Source: Ashinkailepas kermadecensis
Lineage: Eukaryota; Arthropoda; Thecostraca; Neolepadidae
Assembly (NCBI GenBank): GCA_034440615.1
Contig: JAOTOM010003934.1
Location: 48,501 to 112,500, forward strand
Direction: 5' to 3'
Length of the DNA: 64,000 nucleotides
Both the position numbers and the translations under genes were made by a program. The notes under the pieces are model-generated. The model did not search any database and was not told the origin of the DNA. It saw only the letters and a list, made by a program, of their open reading frames with translations. Below, piece after piece: positions 1 through 10,060 of the stretch. The stretch's first letter is position 1. Each line of letters begins with the position of its first letter.

Positions 1-119
1 TGGCCTGCGCAACTGGTTCGTGGCAACGATCGATGGGCCTGGAGCGGCACCGGTATGTGTCGGATGCTAACCTGAAGGAGGAGGGGGTGGTTGGAAAGTG
101 TCTATCTTACGCGGATGAG

Positions 120-604
120 ACAAGGGCCACGCCCTCTCTTTCTCTCCCTCTCCATCTCCCTTTCTCCTGCCTCTCCCTCTCCCTTTCTCTCCCACTCTCA
201 CTTTCACTCTCACCTTGACTCTCACTCTCAGTCTCACTCTCATTCTCACTCTCATTCTCATTCTCATTCTCATTCTCATTCTCATTCTCATTCTCATTCT
301 CATTCTCATTCTCATTCTCATTCTCATTCTCATTCTCATTCTCATTCTTATTCTAATTCTAATTCTCATTCTCATTCTCATTCTCATTCTCATTCTCACT
401 TTCACTCTCCATCTCCATCTCCATCTCCATCTTCCTCTCCCTCTCGATCTCCCACTTCATTTTCCTCTCAATTTCCCCATCTATTTCCTCTCCACTTCCC
501 TCGCCATCTCCATCTCCATCTCCATCTCCATCTCTATCTCCATCTCCATCTCCATCTCCATCTCCATCTCCATCTCATCCCTTCCTTTCTTTCTTTCTCT
601 CTCC
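120..604. repeat. Hexanucleotide (CATTCT)n / (CCATCT)n tract
   Basis: About 480 bp made almost only of C, T and A on the plus strand. The core at about 239-396 is CATTCT repeated with a few point changes. A second block is CCATCT at about 409-435 and 504-570. Because the unit is 6 bp, frames stay open on both strands and give Ser-His or Arg-Met runs; I regard these as artefacts of the repeat, not genes. Confidence 0.95.
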
Positions 605-2879
605 TGCCCACACAAAATGGCACTGAAGGTTCAACAGCAGCACGTGACCGGCAAGGAAGCCCAGTGCGTGCTTCAGTAGTGTTTCTTTTGTCAGATCAAT
701 GAGCAGGTGACAATTAAGAACGGCGGCTCGCACCGACCTGCACGTGAGTCGTTTAAGTTCCGCCGAACTGCTGTGTTTGCCTGCTGGCTAATCTTCTGTT
801 TCGCTGACACCACCAACTCCCGTTCTTCTTATTTCCATCTAAGTAAATGTCCATAGACTTTGCTTTGTTTTTCCGCCTAGCATCAGGCTACTTAAATGTC
901 CGGGAACTGCTTTGGAAAATAGTCTATCAACCCAGAAGGCAAGGAGAGCCAGGTTGCTTTTGTGCTCTCATCTATGTTGGTTGTGTTGAACGTGCTGAGC
1001 ACGACACTGATTGATATTTCCAATTCCGTTACAATCCGCAGCAATATTAGCCAATCGAATCCGTTCCAAATCCGCACCAGATATAGATTACCATACGTTA
1101 TCTAATTCGTGCCCAAAAGTGTACCATATCCAAAACATGATTTGTTGGCAGCAGTACGTAGCACCCAGGGTATCCAAAATATGCAACACTATTCATATAG
1201 GAACATTAGGGAGATAATAAATTGATATTTGGGTAAAATATGCAACTGCTAATCAGCAACACTATGCTTCTAAGAAGCACAAAATATAAATTGAGATCAA
1301 ATAGTGGTTCGACTTAGGCTGGTTTATGCGCAAAGAACAAAGGATACAAGAAACAAGATGACTAGGAACCATAAAATGAAAGAAGCAAAAGTATAACTAT
1401 CAGCATGACAGTGAAATATAGGAAGCAACATCCATACAATTCATGTGCAACATGTCACATGTCCTGCATAGCATGGTCCCTTCTAGAATCTCGTACAGGT
1501 GTTGTAGCACTAGTTACAACATGAGTTTTGATGTCATGTGGGGGTCATAACCACCCATATAAAATTTAATTAAGGTAATATTACTCTCGAGCTGTTCACT
1601 TTGGCTTAGTGTGATTTAACTGCATAGATACTTTCGTGCCCATCTTGGCACCTACCTAGAAAGTGAGAGACCTCGTTCAAGCGTATCCACATACATAGGT
1701 GCGCATACAACTAACCACAAATTAAAGATAATAAGCCTATTTGTCTAAAGCGGCATCCTCTACAATACTACTTACGACAATCATTGACATGGTTCCTTAT
1801 GCCTATTCAACTCGCATTTAGTTTCATCTTCAAGCTCCAAATATTATCTACAAATTCAGCTTTACAAAGGACCATCACAGCGTTTATCACTTTCACCTGT
1901 AATACCATGTTTGTTTCCGACTGCGTCGAGTCTGACTGCGGCGCCGTCGCTCATGAGAGATGACAGTATGTTTTTCTTTCTGGTTTACTCTCCAGAAGAG
2001 AACACAGCAAAGAACACGCTGGGATACATGGAAAATGTGCATCTAGATAATTCACTCATCACCCATCACATGTTCACATCGTGTTCACATCACAGCTAAG
2101 GCAGAAGGACAGGCTCAATATTCTTCGTCAGCTCCCTGCATTTTGCAACTATTTTCATTTCTTTCTACACCTGAAAATATTTATCTACTAATTTTTTTAT
2201 GGGGGGGGGGGGAAGGCTGCTAAATGTATTATCAGGGATTGTTCGATATATGGAGAGACACTCACCTTGCTGTATTTATGCGTGAATATGATTATTTGAA
2301 GCGAACAAAAATGTAGCGTGAGGTGTCCAGACCAAGAATTACAGTAGGTATGTTGTTTCACCTCAGTCAAGTGAAGGAATGATTACGTAAGCGCGTTTTA
2401 CCAGCTTACCCACAGACACCCAGGCTTCTCAGTGACGCTTACCATAGCAATTTAGCTTTGGAAGCAGAAGGGTTGCCGTTAGGCTTAATAAGCAAAACAT
2501 TGTCGCCCAATGTTTGGCTTTTTAAGTCATGAAATTCGCAACATTTTTGGAGCTCATACTATTTCACATGCAAACAGATAATTTTAACTGTATCCGTGCC
2601 AGGAGGGGTGGGGGTCTCTCGAGAGCCCCAATCTCATCTGGGTTTTTCCGCGATAGCGGCCGAACGAAAGTACGCAAGGACTTCACATTTTCAGTAGCTC
2701 ATTATACATCTGTTTTGCATCTTTGAAAAAAGAAACAGGTCTCGGTCATCAAAGGTTATTGACCTGGAATAGATCAAAGGAAATGCTGCTCCAAAACATT
2801 CAAGGTGCTGCCAGCCAGAGTAGTTGAAACGCATAGCCACTAAACTCAGAGCATGCCGTTCTTTAATCAGGAAGAACAT
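605..2879. other. Unannotated AT-rich stretch
   Basis: No frame here resembles a known protein and the open frames are below 70 codons. A 12-base G run lies near 2202. I see no tandem repeat or transposon end I can support. Confidence 0.6.
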
Positions 2880-3560
2880 ACTCCTATCTACCATCCTACT
2901 AGAGTTTATGGAGTATGTAACTAGAGAGATAGACACCCAAAGCAGGATAGATGCTGTGTACTTAGACGTTTGCAAAACTTTTGATACAATTCCAGGCGTC
3001 TAATTCATCAACTAGAGCAGTATGGGATTGATGAAAAAGTGTTAGGTTGGATTGAAGCATGGTTAAGGAGACGGGAATAAAGGGTAGTGTTAAATGGATG
3101 TAAATCTGAATGGAAGGATGCTCTGAGTGGAGTGCCACAGGGCTCTGTTCTAGGTTCACTTCTCTGTATCATATTTGTGAACACCATTGAGGTAGGGCTG
3201 AAGAATAGGGTGTTCAAATTTGCTGATGACATCAAGCTGGTAAGAGTGGCTAACAGTAGTGATCAATCTAGTAATATTCAACTCGCCTTGGAGGACTTAA
3301 AAAAGTGGCTGATCAATGGCGGATGTCTTTCAGCTATGAAAAGCGTAAGGTTATACATCTGTGGTTTGGAGGTGAGACATTCAGATTTACAATGTGAGGT
3401 AGGGAACTGGATGTTTTTGAAGAGGAATGAGACTTAAGTGTGTTAGCTTCAAATGACCCTAAAGCAGAAAAACAATGTACCTCCGCTTGGAACAGGGCAA
3501 TTAGAATATTGGGAATCATTCAAAATCGTAGATAGAATATAGAGTGGCTATGTCACGAGA
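2880..3560 (+). pseudogene. LINE reverse-transcriptase fragment (CR1-like), decayed
   Basis: Plus-strand remnant of a LINE ORF2. Reading through stops and frame changes, RT landmarks appear in the expected order: an 'AVYLDV.KTFDTIP' block near 2950-2995 (motif A, normally LDFSKAFD), 'SGVPQGSVLGSLL' near 3126-3165 (motif B), and 'FADDIKLV' near 3219-3242 (motif C, catalytic DD). Near 3430-3525 there is a match to the downstream 'EKDLGV...EQC..A.NKA.RMLG' segment of such LINEs. The part upstream of motif A and the C-terminus are missing or unrecognisable. The wording differs from the LINE at 12.4-15.5 kb, so this is another subfamily. It is not functional. Confidence 0.85.
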
Positions 3561-4590
3561 AATGTCTATCAGAGATTTAATAAATGACGGTCAGTTTTCC
3601 AAAGTTGTCGAGAACTGTTTCTCTTTGTGTCTGTCTGTGTGTGCCGCTTCGACGCATGCTGTGCCAAAACGGCCGGGCGGATTTCGCTCACATTTTCATA
3701 CGTGATGTTGGCTGGTTCGGCGGACAGATTATGGCGATGGCTTCAGGTTGCGCGAGTTACGTGGGCACGTGCCACGTGCCGTCAAGTGGGGTCATGTCGA
3801 CACCAGTCGGCGAAGCCCGAGCCAGTCCACTCCCGTGCATGTGGTAGAACAGTGAGTCTGAGCGGCCTTGACTGGCGCTACTCGATCCGGCGCGACCACT
3901 ACATTTTTGAAACTGATAATTTCGTGCCTGTTGCAGCGTTTCGCGTTCTAATTACTTCCCTCCGAGTGTGACGTGCTCTTTCGATCGTGATTTATTACCA
4001 GTTATTACTCAAACGCATACTTCATGCGAGACTAAGCGTTCTTAATTGGCATCCATAGAAATAGTTTCTTGGTAGACTTCCCGATCGAGGAGATCTTTCA
4101 GCAGCGTTCCGTGCTGTAGCACGGTATTTCATGTTGTAGCTTCTTTTGTTCACTCATATCCAATTTCTTAAGATTTCTCAACTTTCATCGCAGTATCATT
4201 CCCGAAGTACTCGCGCACGCAACCAAAATATATTCTTGGGAAGGGACACCGACAGTGGTCAGAACTATTGACGGCAGGGGGGGGGAGGGGGGGGCGGGGG
4301 GGGGGATGGTACATCCAGGATGGCGCCAAAATGGGCATGGTGGGGGATGTGCACTGGGTGACAAAAAATTAGCTGAAAGTTCGCTTTCGGTTGATTTTGT
4401 TAACGAAGAAAAATCAAACTCAACATGATTTTCCAAACCTTCAAATGCACCTTGATCACCACCGGCAGATTACACGTCAACACGTGGACACGATCGCTGA
4501 ACACTCATCCAGGAAAAAAAAAGTTATATTGGGGATTGAGAACGAAACGAAGGGCTACATTAAAAAAATGCAATGCTTCTTCACATGTCC
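3561..4590. other. Unannotated stretch
   Basis: No recognisable coding sequence. It contains a G-rich run at about 4277-4306 with quadruplex potential. Otherwise nothing I can name. Confidence 0.6.
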
Positions 4591-4614
4591 ATTTACATAC
4601 ATATGTATGTAAAT
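4591..4614. repeat. Perfect 24-bp palindrome beside the TA tract
   Basis: The 12-base half ATTTACATACAT is followed directly by its exact reverse complement. It lies just left of the TA microsatellite that hosts the hAT insertion, so it belonged to the pre-insertion locus. Confidence 0.9.
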
Positions 4615-4617
4615 TGG

Positions 4618-4618
<1 letters not shown>

Positions 4619-4667
<49 letters not shown>
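4619..4667. repeat. (TA)n microsatellite, left arm
   Basis: About 24 TA units ending in ATATATAC (4660-4667), which is the left copy of the target-site duplication of the adjacent hAT element. The right arm of the same microsatellite resumes at 8436. Confidence 0.95.
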
Positions 4668-4668
<1 letters not shown>

Positions 4669-4677
4669 AATGGTGGG

Positions 4678-4830
4678 CACTCGATAACTTGACCCCAACT
4701 TCGATAACGATAACTCGATAAACTTTTTCGAGGACGGTGACTTCGATAACGATAACTCGATAACTTTCGATAACCAACTCGGTGACTTCGATAACGCGAT
4801 AACGATAACGATAACTTTTTTAGCAGTTTA
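4678..4830. promoter_or_regulatory. Left subterminal GATAAC repeats of the hAT element
   Basis: About twelve copies of (T)CGATAAC or GATAAC, mostly in one orientation, within 150 bp of the left terminus. Subterminal short repeats of this kind are known transposase-binding sites in hAT elements. That the BED finger of this element binds them is inference. Confidence 0.75.
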
Positions 4831-4979
4831 AACGAAAAAACAAAATACATTTAAATAATGCTTATTTTAGCTTCTAAATAATATTTTAACCCATTCCTTC
4901 ATAAAATGCCATTATTACTTAGCTGTTTCCCAAAAAAAAGAAAGTCTTAAACAGTAAAAAATGTGTATTTTTTGTAATA

Positions 4980-5290
4980 TTAAAAAAGAATAATATATAC
5001 AAAAAATAAAAAAAGACATTTTTTTCCTCCCCCCGGGATCTCGAACTGGAGCAGGTGCGCGTTACCCTTTAGCAACACAAACCTCTGAAAGTTCATGGAT
5101 GTGAGGGTGCTCCTCTTGGGCTTCAAGATGTCTGAGCCCATCGAGAACATCCTCTCCTCTGAGGCTGAGCTGGGGATGGCCGTGTTGTAGCGCCCGAACA
5201 AGCCCACAAACATCTCCCTGTAGCGCGTGGAGAAGAGGCTCTCGTCCACAACCTCGTCCGGACATCCCGCCGGACGACCACGAGTCGAGC
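4980..5290 (-). pseudogene. hAT transposase C-terminal dimerisation (hATC) part
   Basis: The minus-strand frame ending at 4980 contains 'SLFSTRYREMFVGLFGRY' followed by 'IPSSASEERMFSMGSDI' and 'KPKRSTLTS.NFQRFVLLKGN'. The block with E-R-x-F-S and the following basic L/V-rich helix is the hallmark of the hATC domain, which contributes to oligomerisation and, as I recall for Hermes-type enzymes, the third acidic active-site residue. It lies in a different frame from the catalytic core just upstream (5291-6279), so a frameshift near 5260-5290 separates them. The frame continues beyond the usual end of the domain into a short hydrophobic tail before the stop at 4980. Confidence 0.85.
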
Positions 5291-6279
5291 TCCTTGGCCA
5301 ACCTGGTGTGGACGGTGCGGCGTGTGAGGGTGGGCTCAGCGGGCAAAAGATAGGCCAAGACGCCGAAGGAGTTCTCCTCCTGGCTCTCCTTGATCGGGCC
5401 CTCCCCTCCGCTCCCAGACTCCTCGGCATCATCCAGCTTCTCCCTCACCTCCTTAATGATGCGGCCCCTGATGGCGTCGGCCTTGGTGGGGTTCATGGCC
5501 TTCACGATGGGCATCCTGAATCCCTGGTGCAGGGCTGTGGCCATCAGGAGGTCCTCGTCCTGGAAGAGGTCGCCGAACCTTGCCTCGAAGCCGGTGTTGC
5601 GCCCGACACCATCCAGCAGGGCATCCACGAGGTTGTCGGCGTGGGTGTGGTTGTTGGCCTTCTCCTTCAGGAGGTTCGTCTTGATGACGAGGAGGACGGG
5701 AAGGAGAGAGTCGGTATACGCCGTGGTCTCGCCCTGGATTTTGTCGAGCCCCTCTGCCACCGGCCTCATGACGCGGATGTACTCCTGCGCAACCTCCATA
5801 TCCTGGTCCATATCCTGGTTGGTGAAGCCGGGCTGCTGTAGGACGTCGTACTGGGCGCAGATGGTGTTGAGCTCAACCAACTTGTTAGCCAACACAGACT
5901 CGAGGCGTACGAAGGAGTCGTACAGGCTGTTCCACCTCGTCACTGTCGGCGTGACAAACTTGCGGCCGAAGGTGTCCTTGACGACAAAGGCCGGCCGCCT
6001 GTTGTGGGCGTTCCACAACTCGTGGGCCTTGGCCTTCGTCTTGGTGAAGGCGGCCCTGGGCCCTGCAGACCAGGTGGGCACATTGGCCGTGTCTGCCGCT
6101 GCCAGCAGGTTGAGGGTGTGGGCGGCACAGCGGCGGTGGGTGCGCAGCCTGATCTCCTCGTCCCCCTCGTTGTCGGGGCCCTTCAGGAGGATGTCCCCCA
6201 AATTGACGGGCTCAAACGTGGTGGGCTCCTCAGTGTCGAGGACGTCGTCGGGGTCGTCCCCGCGCTGGAGGGCTGGTTG
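5260..6279 (-). pseudogene. hAT transposase central region (exon after the intron)
   Basis: A long open frame on the minus strand, GC-rich and codon-biased unlike the surrounding AT-rich DNA. It starts directly at the splice acceptor at 6280/6279 with Q-P-A-L-Q-R. It includes 'RRCAAHTLNLLA', the C..H block shared by hAT transposases after the second catalytic Asp, then 'VTRWNSLYDSF', the conserved T-R-W-N-S segment, and 'MRPVAEGLDKIQGE', a typical hAT insertion-domain motif. The frame itself stays open to 5062, but after about 5260-5290 the sensible reading moves to another frame (hATC). It acts in the nucleus as part of the transposase if ever expressed. Confidence 0.85.
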
Positions 6280-6474
6280 CTGTAAGTAACAAATTATGAA
6301 ATTATTAAATTAACTGTTAGCATTCAAATGAAATAATGAATTCAAGTGAAATAATGAATGAAGATTATTTCTATTCAACTTGAAATTAAATTCTTATGTT
6401 CAACTTAAGAACATTTGAGAAGAAAAAAAACGTAACATAGATTAATATTACTAGAAATGAATTTTTGTGCATAC
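6280..6474 (-). other. Intron in the hAT transposase gene (195 bp)
   Basis: On the minus strand the donor is GAG|GTATGC (exon ends at 6475) and the acceptor is TTACTTACAG|CAACC (exon resumes at 6279). The insert is much more AT-rich than its flanks and contains stops. Removing it joins the two exons in phase 0: 68 complete codons from 6678 to 6475 end ...KEYFTE and the next exon opens with QPALQ. This shows the element was written for a host with a spliceosome. Confidence 0.85.
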
Positions 6475-6745
6475 CTCAGTGAAGTACTCCTTGAACGCCT
6501 TCACAAAGTTGGAGCCGTTGTCGGTGGTGGTGCAGTGGACGTCCCACATGGCCCTAGCCACAACGTCGAAGGTGTGCTTGACGTTGAGATCCTTGCAGCA
6601 GAGAACCGCGGTCGTCCAGTGCACCGTCATGCCGAGGAACGACCTGTTGTGGCCGTCCAAGGTCCAGTCGTGGCACATGGTCGGCAGCTCGTGGCAGCGG
6701 GCGGGGCGGGACCTCCTTATTGAGATGGTCGGCCCACTTCTTCAA
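6475..6745 (-). pseudogene. hAT transposase, start of the RNase H-like core
   Basis: The minus strand reads 'MCHDWTLDGHNRSFLGMTVHW' and later 'TTDNGSNFVKAF'. These match the two blocks around the first and second catalytic aspartates of hAT transposases (D-x-W...RSFLGVTxHW and TTDNGSNFxKAF). The segment 'LKKWADHLNKEVPPR' just upstream (about 6745-6700) is in another frame, so a +1/-1 change lies near 6690-6700 in a G/C-rich run. Confidence 0.85.
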
Positions 6746-7300
6746 GGCCCGGGGGTCGACGAGGTTGGGGGGAGCACCTCTTTAAAACATAAAAATAAAA
6801 AAACCTCGCTGTCGTACTTCGGGCCAGCATTGGCAAAGGCAGACAGTAGGCTGGCCTGGACCTCTTGGGGGTGGGGCCGATGGAGGAGTTACCGGACGAG
6901 GATTTTCCCTGGGCCGCCCTCTTGGTGTTCCTGTTGGCCTTGCAGGTCTCGTTGAACTGGGTGGCGTGGGAGGGGTGCATCCGCTCCACGTGGCTCTTGA
7001 GGTTGGCGGTGCTGAGGCTGTTGCAGCTTATCAGCTTGTTGCAGCCTAGCTTGCACTTGACCTTGCCGTTGATGGACTCCCTGCCATCGGTCAAGTGGTG
7101 AGACACCACGTTGCAGATGTCGTCGAAGAAGGGGCGCAGGTACGGCCAGGGGTGCTCGTGGTCGGCAGGCGAAACCGATTGAATCGAAGCAGCCGAAGTG
7201 ACCGAAGCGGTGCTCTGCGTACTGAGAGCCGGGCGAGGGGGTTGTCCACCTCCATAGTGGCAGCGGCAGCCTCCTGAGTGAGTTTCTCCGGATGAGACAT
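6717..7300 (-). pseudogene. hAT transposase N-terminus with BED zinc finger
   Basis: The minus-strand frame 7394-6717 holds 'WPYLRPFFDDI' followed by 'VKCKLGCNKLISC' and 'TANLKSHVERMHP', giving C-x3-C ... H-x4-H, the metal ligands of a BED-type finger, which binds DNA. A good start is the ATG at 7300 (M-S-H-P-E-K-L), preceded by a pyrimidine-rich stretch ending in CAAAG that could be a splice acceptor. However, the MSHPEKL frame and the BED frame differ, which puts a frameshift near 7230. Another lies near 6865, after which the sensible frame reads 'LLSAFANAGPKYDSEV'. With those downstream, this copy carries about four frame breaks. Confidence 0.85.
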
Positions 7301-7407
7301 GTTGGTGTTCTTTGGAAAACAAACAGTGGACGAGGTTAACTGTGAGGTCACGCAGGACATGTGATTTATCATTTGTAGTAGCAATTGCTTTCACCTCATT
7401 ATGTTGC

Positions 7408-7466
7408 GTTGGCTGGTTATGGCTTTGAAACCTTTACAAAGCCATAAGTCCCCATAACCAGCCAAC
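7408..7466. repeat. Nested inverted repeats upstream of the transposase
   Basis: GTTGGCTGGTTATGG (7408-7422) is an exact inverse of 7452-7466. The overlapping TTATGGCTTTG (7417-7427) is an exact inverse of 7437-7447. The two hairpins share TTATGG and cannot both form fully. They lie about 110 bp upstream of the likely transposase start. Confidence 0.85.
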
Positions 7467-7469
7467 CTG

Positions 7470-8270
7470 TCACGGGCAAACCACCGAAGTGCGCCTAACA
7501 CGGACCCCTCTCATGGTTACCCAATCAAATAGTTTTCTGTGACGGGGAGGTCAAAGAGCACGACGGTAGGACAGACTGTGACAGTTGGTTGAGGTAATTC
7601 GGAAGCCCACTTTACCTGCCTCGTAATTATACTTCTAGCGCATTTGAACCATCGTAACTGTTCATATAGATGCAGTAGAACCTGAAGTATGTAGTTTACT
7701 AGTTGATTAGTTGAGATTCAAAAAATAACTACAGTCTAGCAACTTTAAAACTAGTTAAACTACGTATGTACGTAGGCTATATACAGTACATACACATTAA
7801 CAACTTATTGTAAAATCCTTTCAAACGAGCAATTTTATGGTTCATGACTTTCAGCTAATAATGCAGACCATTATGTATAATTAAACTGATCATTAATACA
7901 TGGATGGCACTAAATATATCCATTTCAAACAATATTTATAATGCAATTAATACACACCTCTTACGTGAGCGTTGCTCTCCGTCCGTTATCTTATCACTGC
8001 TTACTGTGTTAACTGCTTAGCAAGCAAACCAGCAAGCATGCCCACTGCCGCCTATGTTCGTTTGAACGCGTTTTATACTTGTATTGAACCTGTATAAAGG
8101 TGTTAAAACTGAAAACATAAAATAACATAATAAGACATTATCTACTTACACCGGAATAATATAACTTACTTTGAAGGGGTTACTGAGTAGTGAGTACCCC
8201 ATCGGCCATAATGGGTTAAGAAATATTGAACCGTTTTCAAAAACCTGCTAAAAACTGGCGCCGTATTTAA
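7470..8270. other. Non-coding 5' part of the hAT element
   Basis: AT-rich sequence between the transposase start and the right subterminal repeats. No open frame of interest. The transposase promoter and possible 5' UTR intron would lie here. Confidence 0.6.
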
Positions 8271-8412
8271 TGAAAAAGTTATCGAAAAAGTTATCGTTAT
8301 CGATTGGCCGAAACGGGGACTTCGATAACGTGACTTCGATAACGATAATCGATAACCGGAAATTTGAATAACGTTATCGTCGATAACGACTTGCGATAAT
8401 CGTTATCGATAA
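8271..8412. promoter_or_regulatory. Right subterminal GTTATC/GATAAC repeats of the hAT element
   Basis: About a dozen GTTATC or GATAAC units in both orientations, including the palindrome TTATCGATAA near 8404-8413. It mirrors the repeat cluster at the left end. TATCGATA is also the core of the Drosophila DRE site bound by the BED-finger protein DREF, so a BED finger recognising this motif would be in keeping with the family. Confidence 0.75.
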
Positions 8413-8435
8413 ATGCTATCAAACGTCCACCACTG

Positions 8436-9489
<1,054 letters not shown>

Positions 9490-10060
9490 CACTTGAGCGG
9501 CCGAAAAGCCTGTCGTAAACTAATTGCGGAGTCGACGACGCGACGCTCTCAGGCCGCTTCCGCCGGACGGGGGCGGCCTGGCCGCGGCTCGTCGACGTCG
9601 ACGCTGACGCGACAGCCGCACTGCAGTGTCCCGACGGCACCGGCGTCGAGCAGTCGGCAGCGCGCGCCGCGCCGTCCGCGACACGTCGGCCGACAGTGCT
9701 GGGTGGGTGGTCATGGGTGTGTCGACGATCGTAGGAGTGGACTCCGAGTAGAGAGTGGACACAGACTGCGGGGCGGACTGCGGGCCGACTGCGGAGCGGA
9801 CTGCGGGGCGGACTGCGGGGCAGACTGCGGAGCGGTCTGGGGGCGGACTGCGGAGCGGACTGCGGGGCAGACTGCGGGGCAGACTGCGGGGCAGACTGCG
9901 GGGCAGACTGCGGGGCAGACTGCGGGGCAGACTGCGGGGCGGACTGCGGGGCAGACTGCGGGGCAGACTGCGGGCGGACTACGGGGCGGACAGCGAGGTG
10001 GACGGCGACGCAGGGCGCCGTCGTGGCGGCTAGGTACGGACTTACGCCGGAGCAGCTGGT
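9490..10060. other. GC-rich, CpG-dense island
   Basis: Abrupt rise in G+C with many CG dinucleotides compared with both flanks, including GTCGACGTCGACG around 9590. Frames are open on both strands because of composition and the 12-bp repeat inside. It could be a CpG island of a nearby gene or simply a GC-rich satellite; I see no exon. Confidence 0.5.
9765..9998. repeat. 12-bp minisatellite (GACTGCGGGGCA)n
   Basis: About 19 units, with variants GGGGCGGACTGC and GGAGCGGACTGC at the left side and a uniform GGGGCAGACTGC block at about 9855-9965. The minus strand would read Pro-Gln-Ser-Ala or Val-Cys-Pro-Ala repeats; I do not consider these genes. Confidence 0.93.

Larger units (their letters stand above)
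4668..8435 (-). mobile_element. hAT DNA transposon, full length, with perfect 8-bp TSD
   Basis: The left end reads CAATGGTGGGC. The right end, read inward on the minus strand, begins CAGTGGTGGAC, giving an imperfect terminal inverted repeat of the CARTGGTGGRC type common in hAT elements. Both ends are flanked by ATATATAC (4660-4667 and 8436-8443), an exact 8-bp duplication as expected for hAT insertion. Inside both ends are dense GATAAC/GTTATC repeats. The minus strand carries a BED zinc finger, an RNase H-like core and a hAT C-terminal dimerisation block, in that order. The transposase needs several frame changes to be read through, so this copy is probably inactive, although indel errors in the assembly could mimic this. 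Insertion was into a TA microsatellite. Confidence 0.95.
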
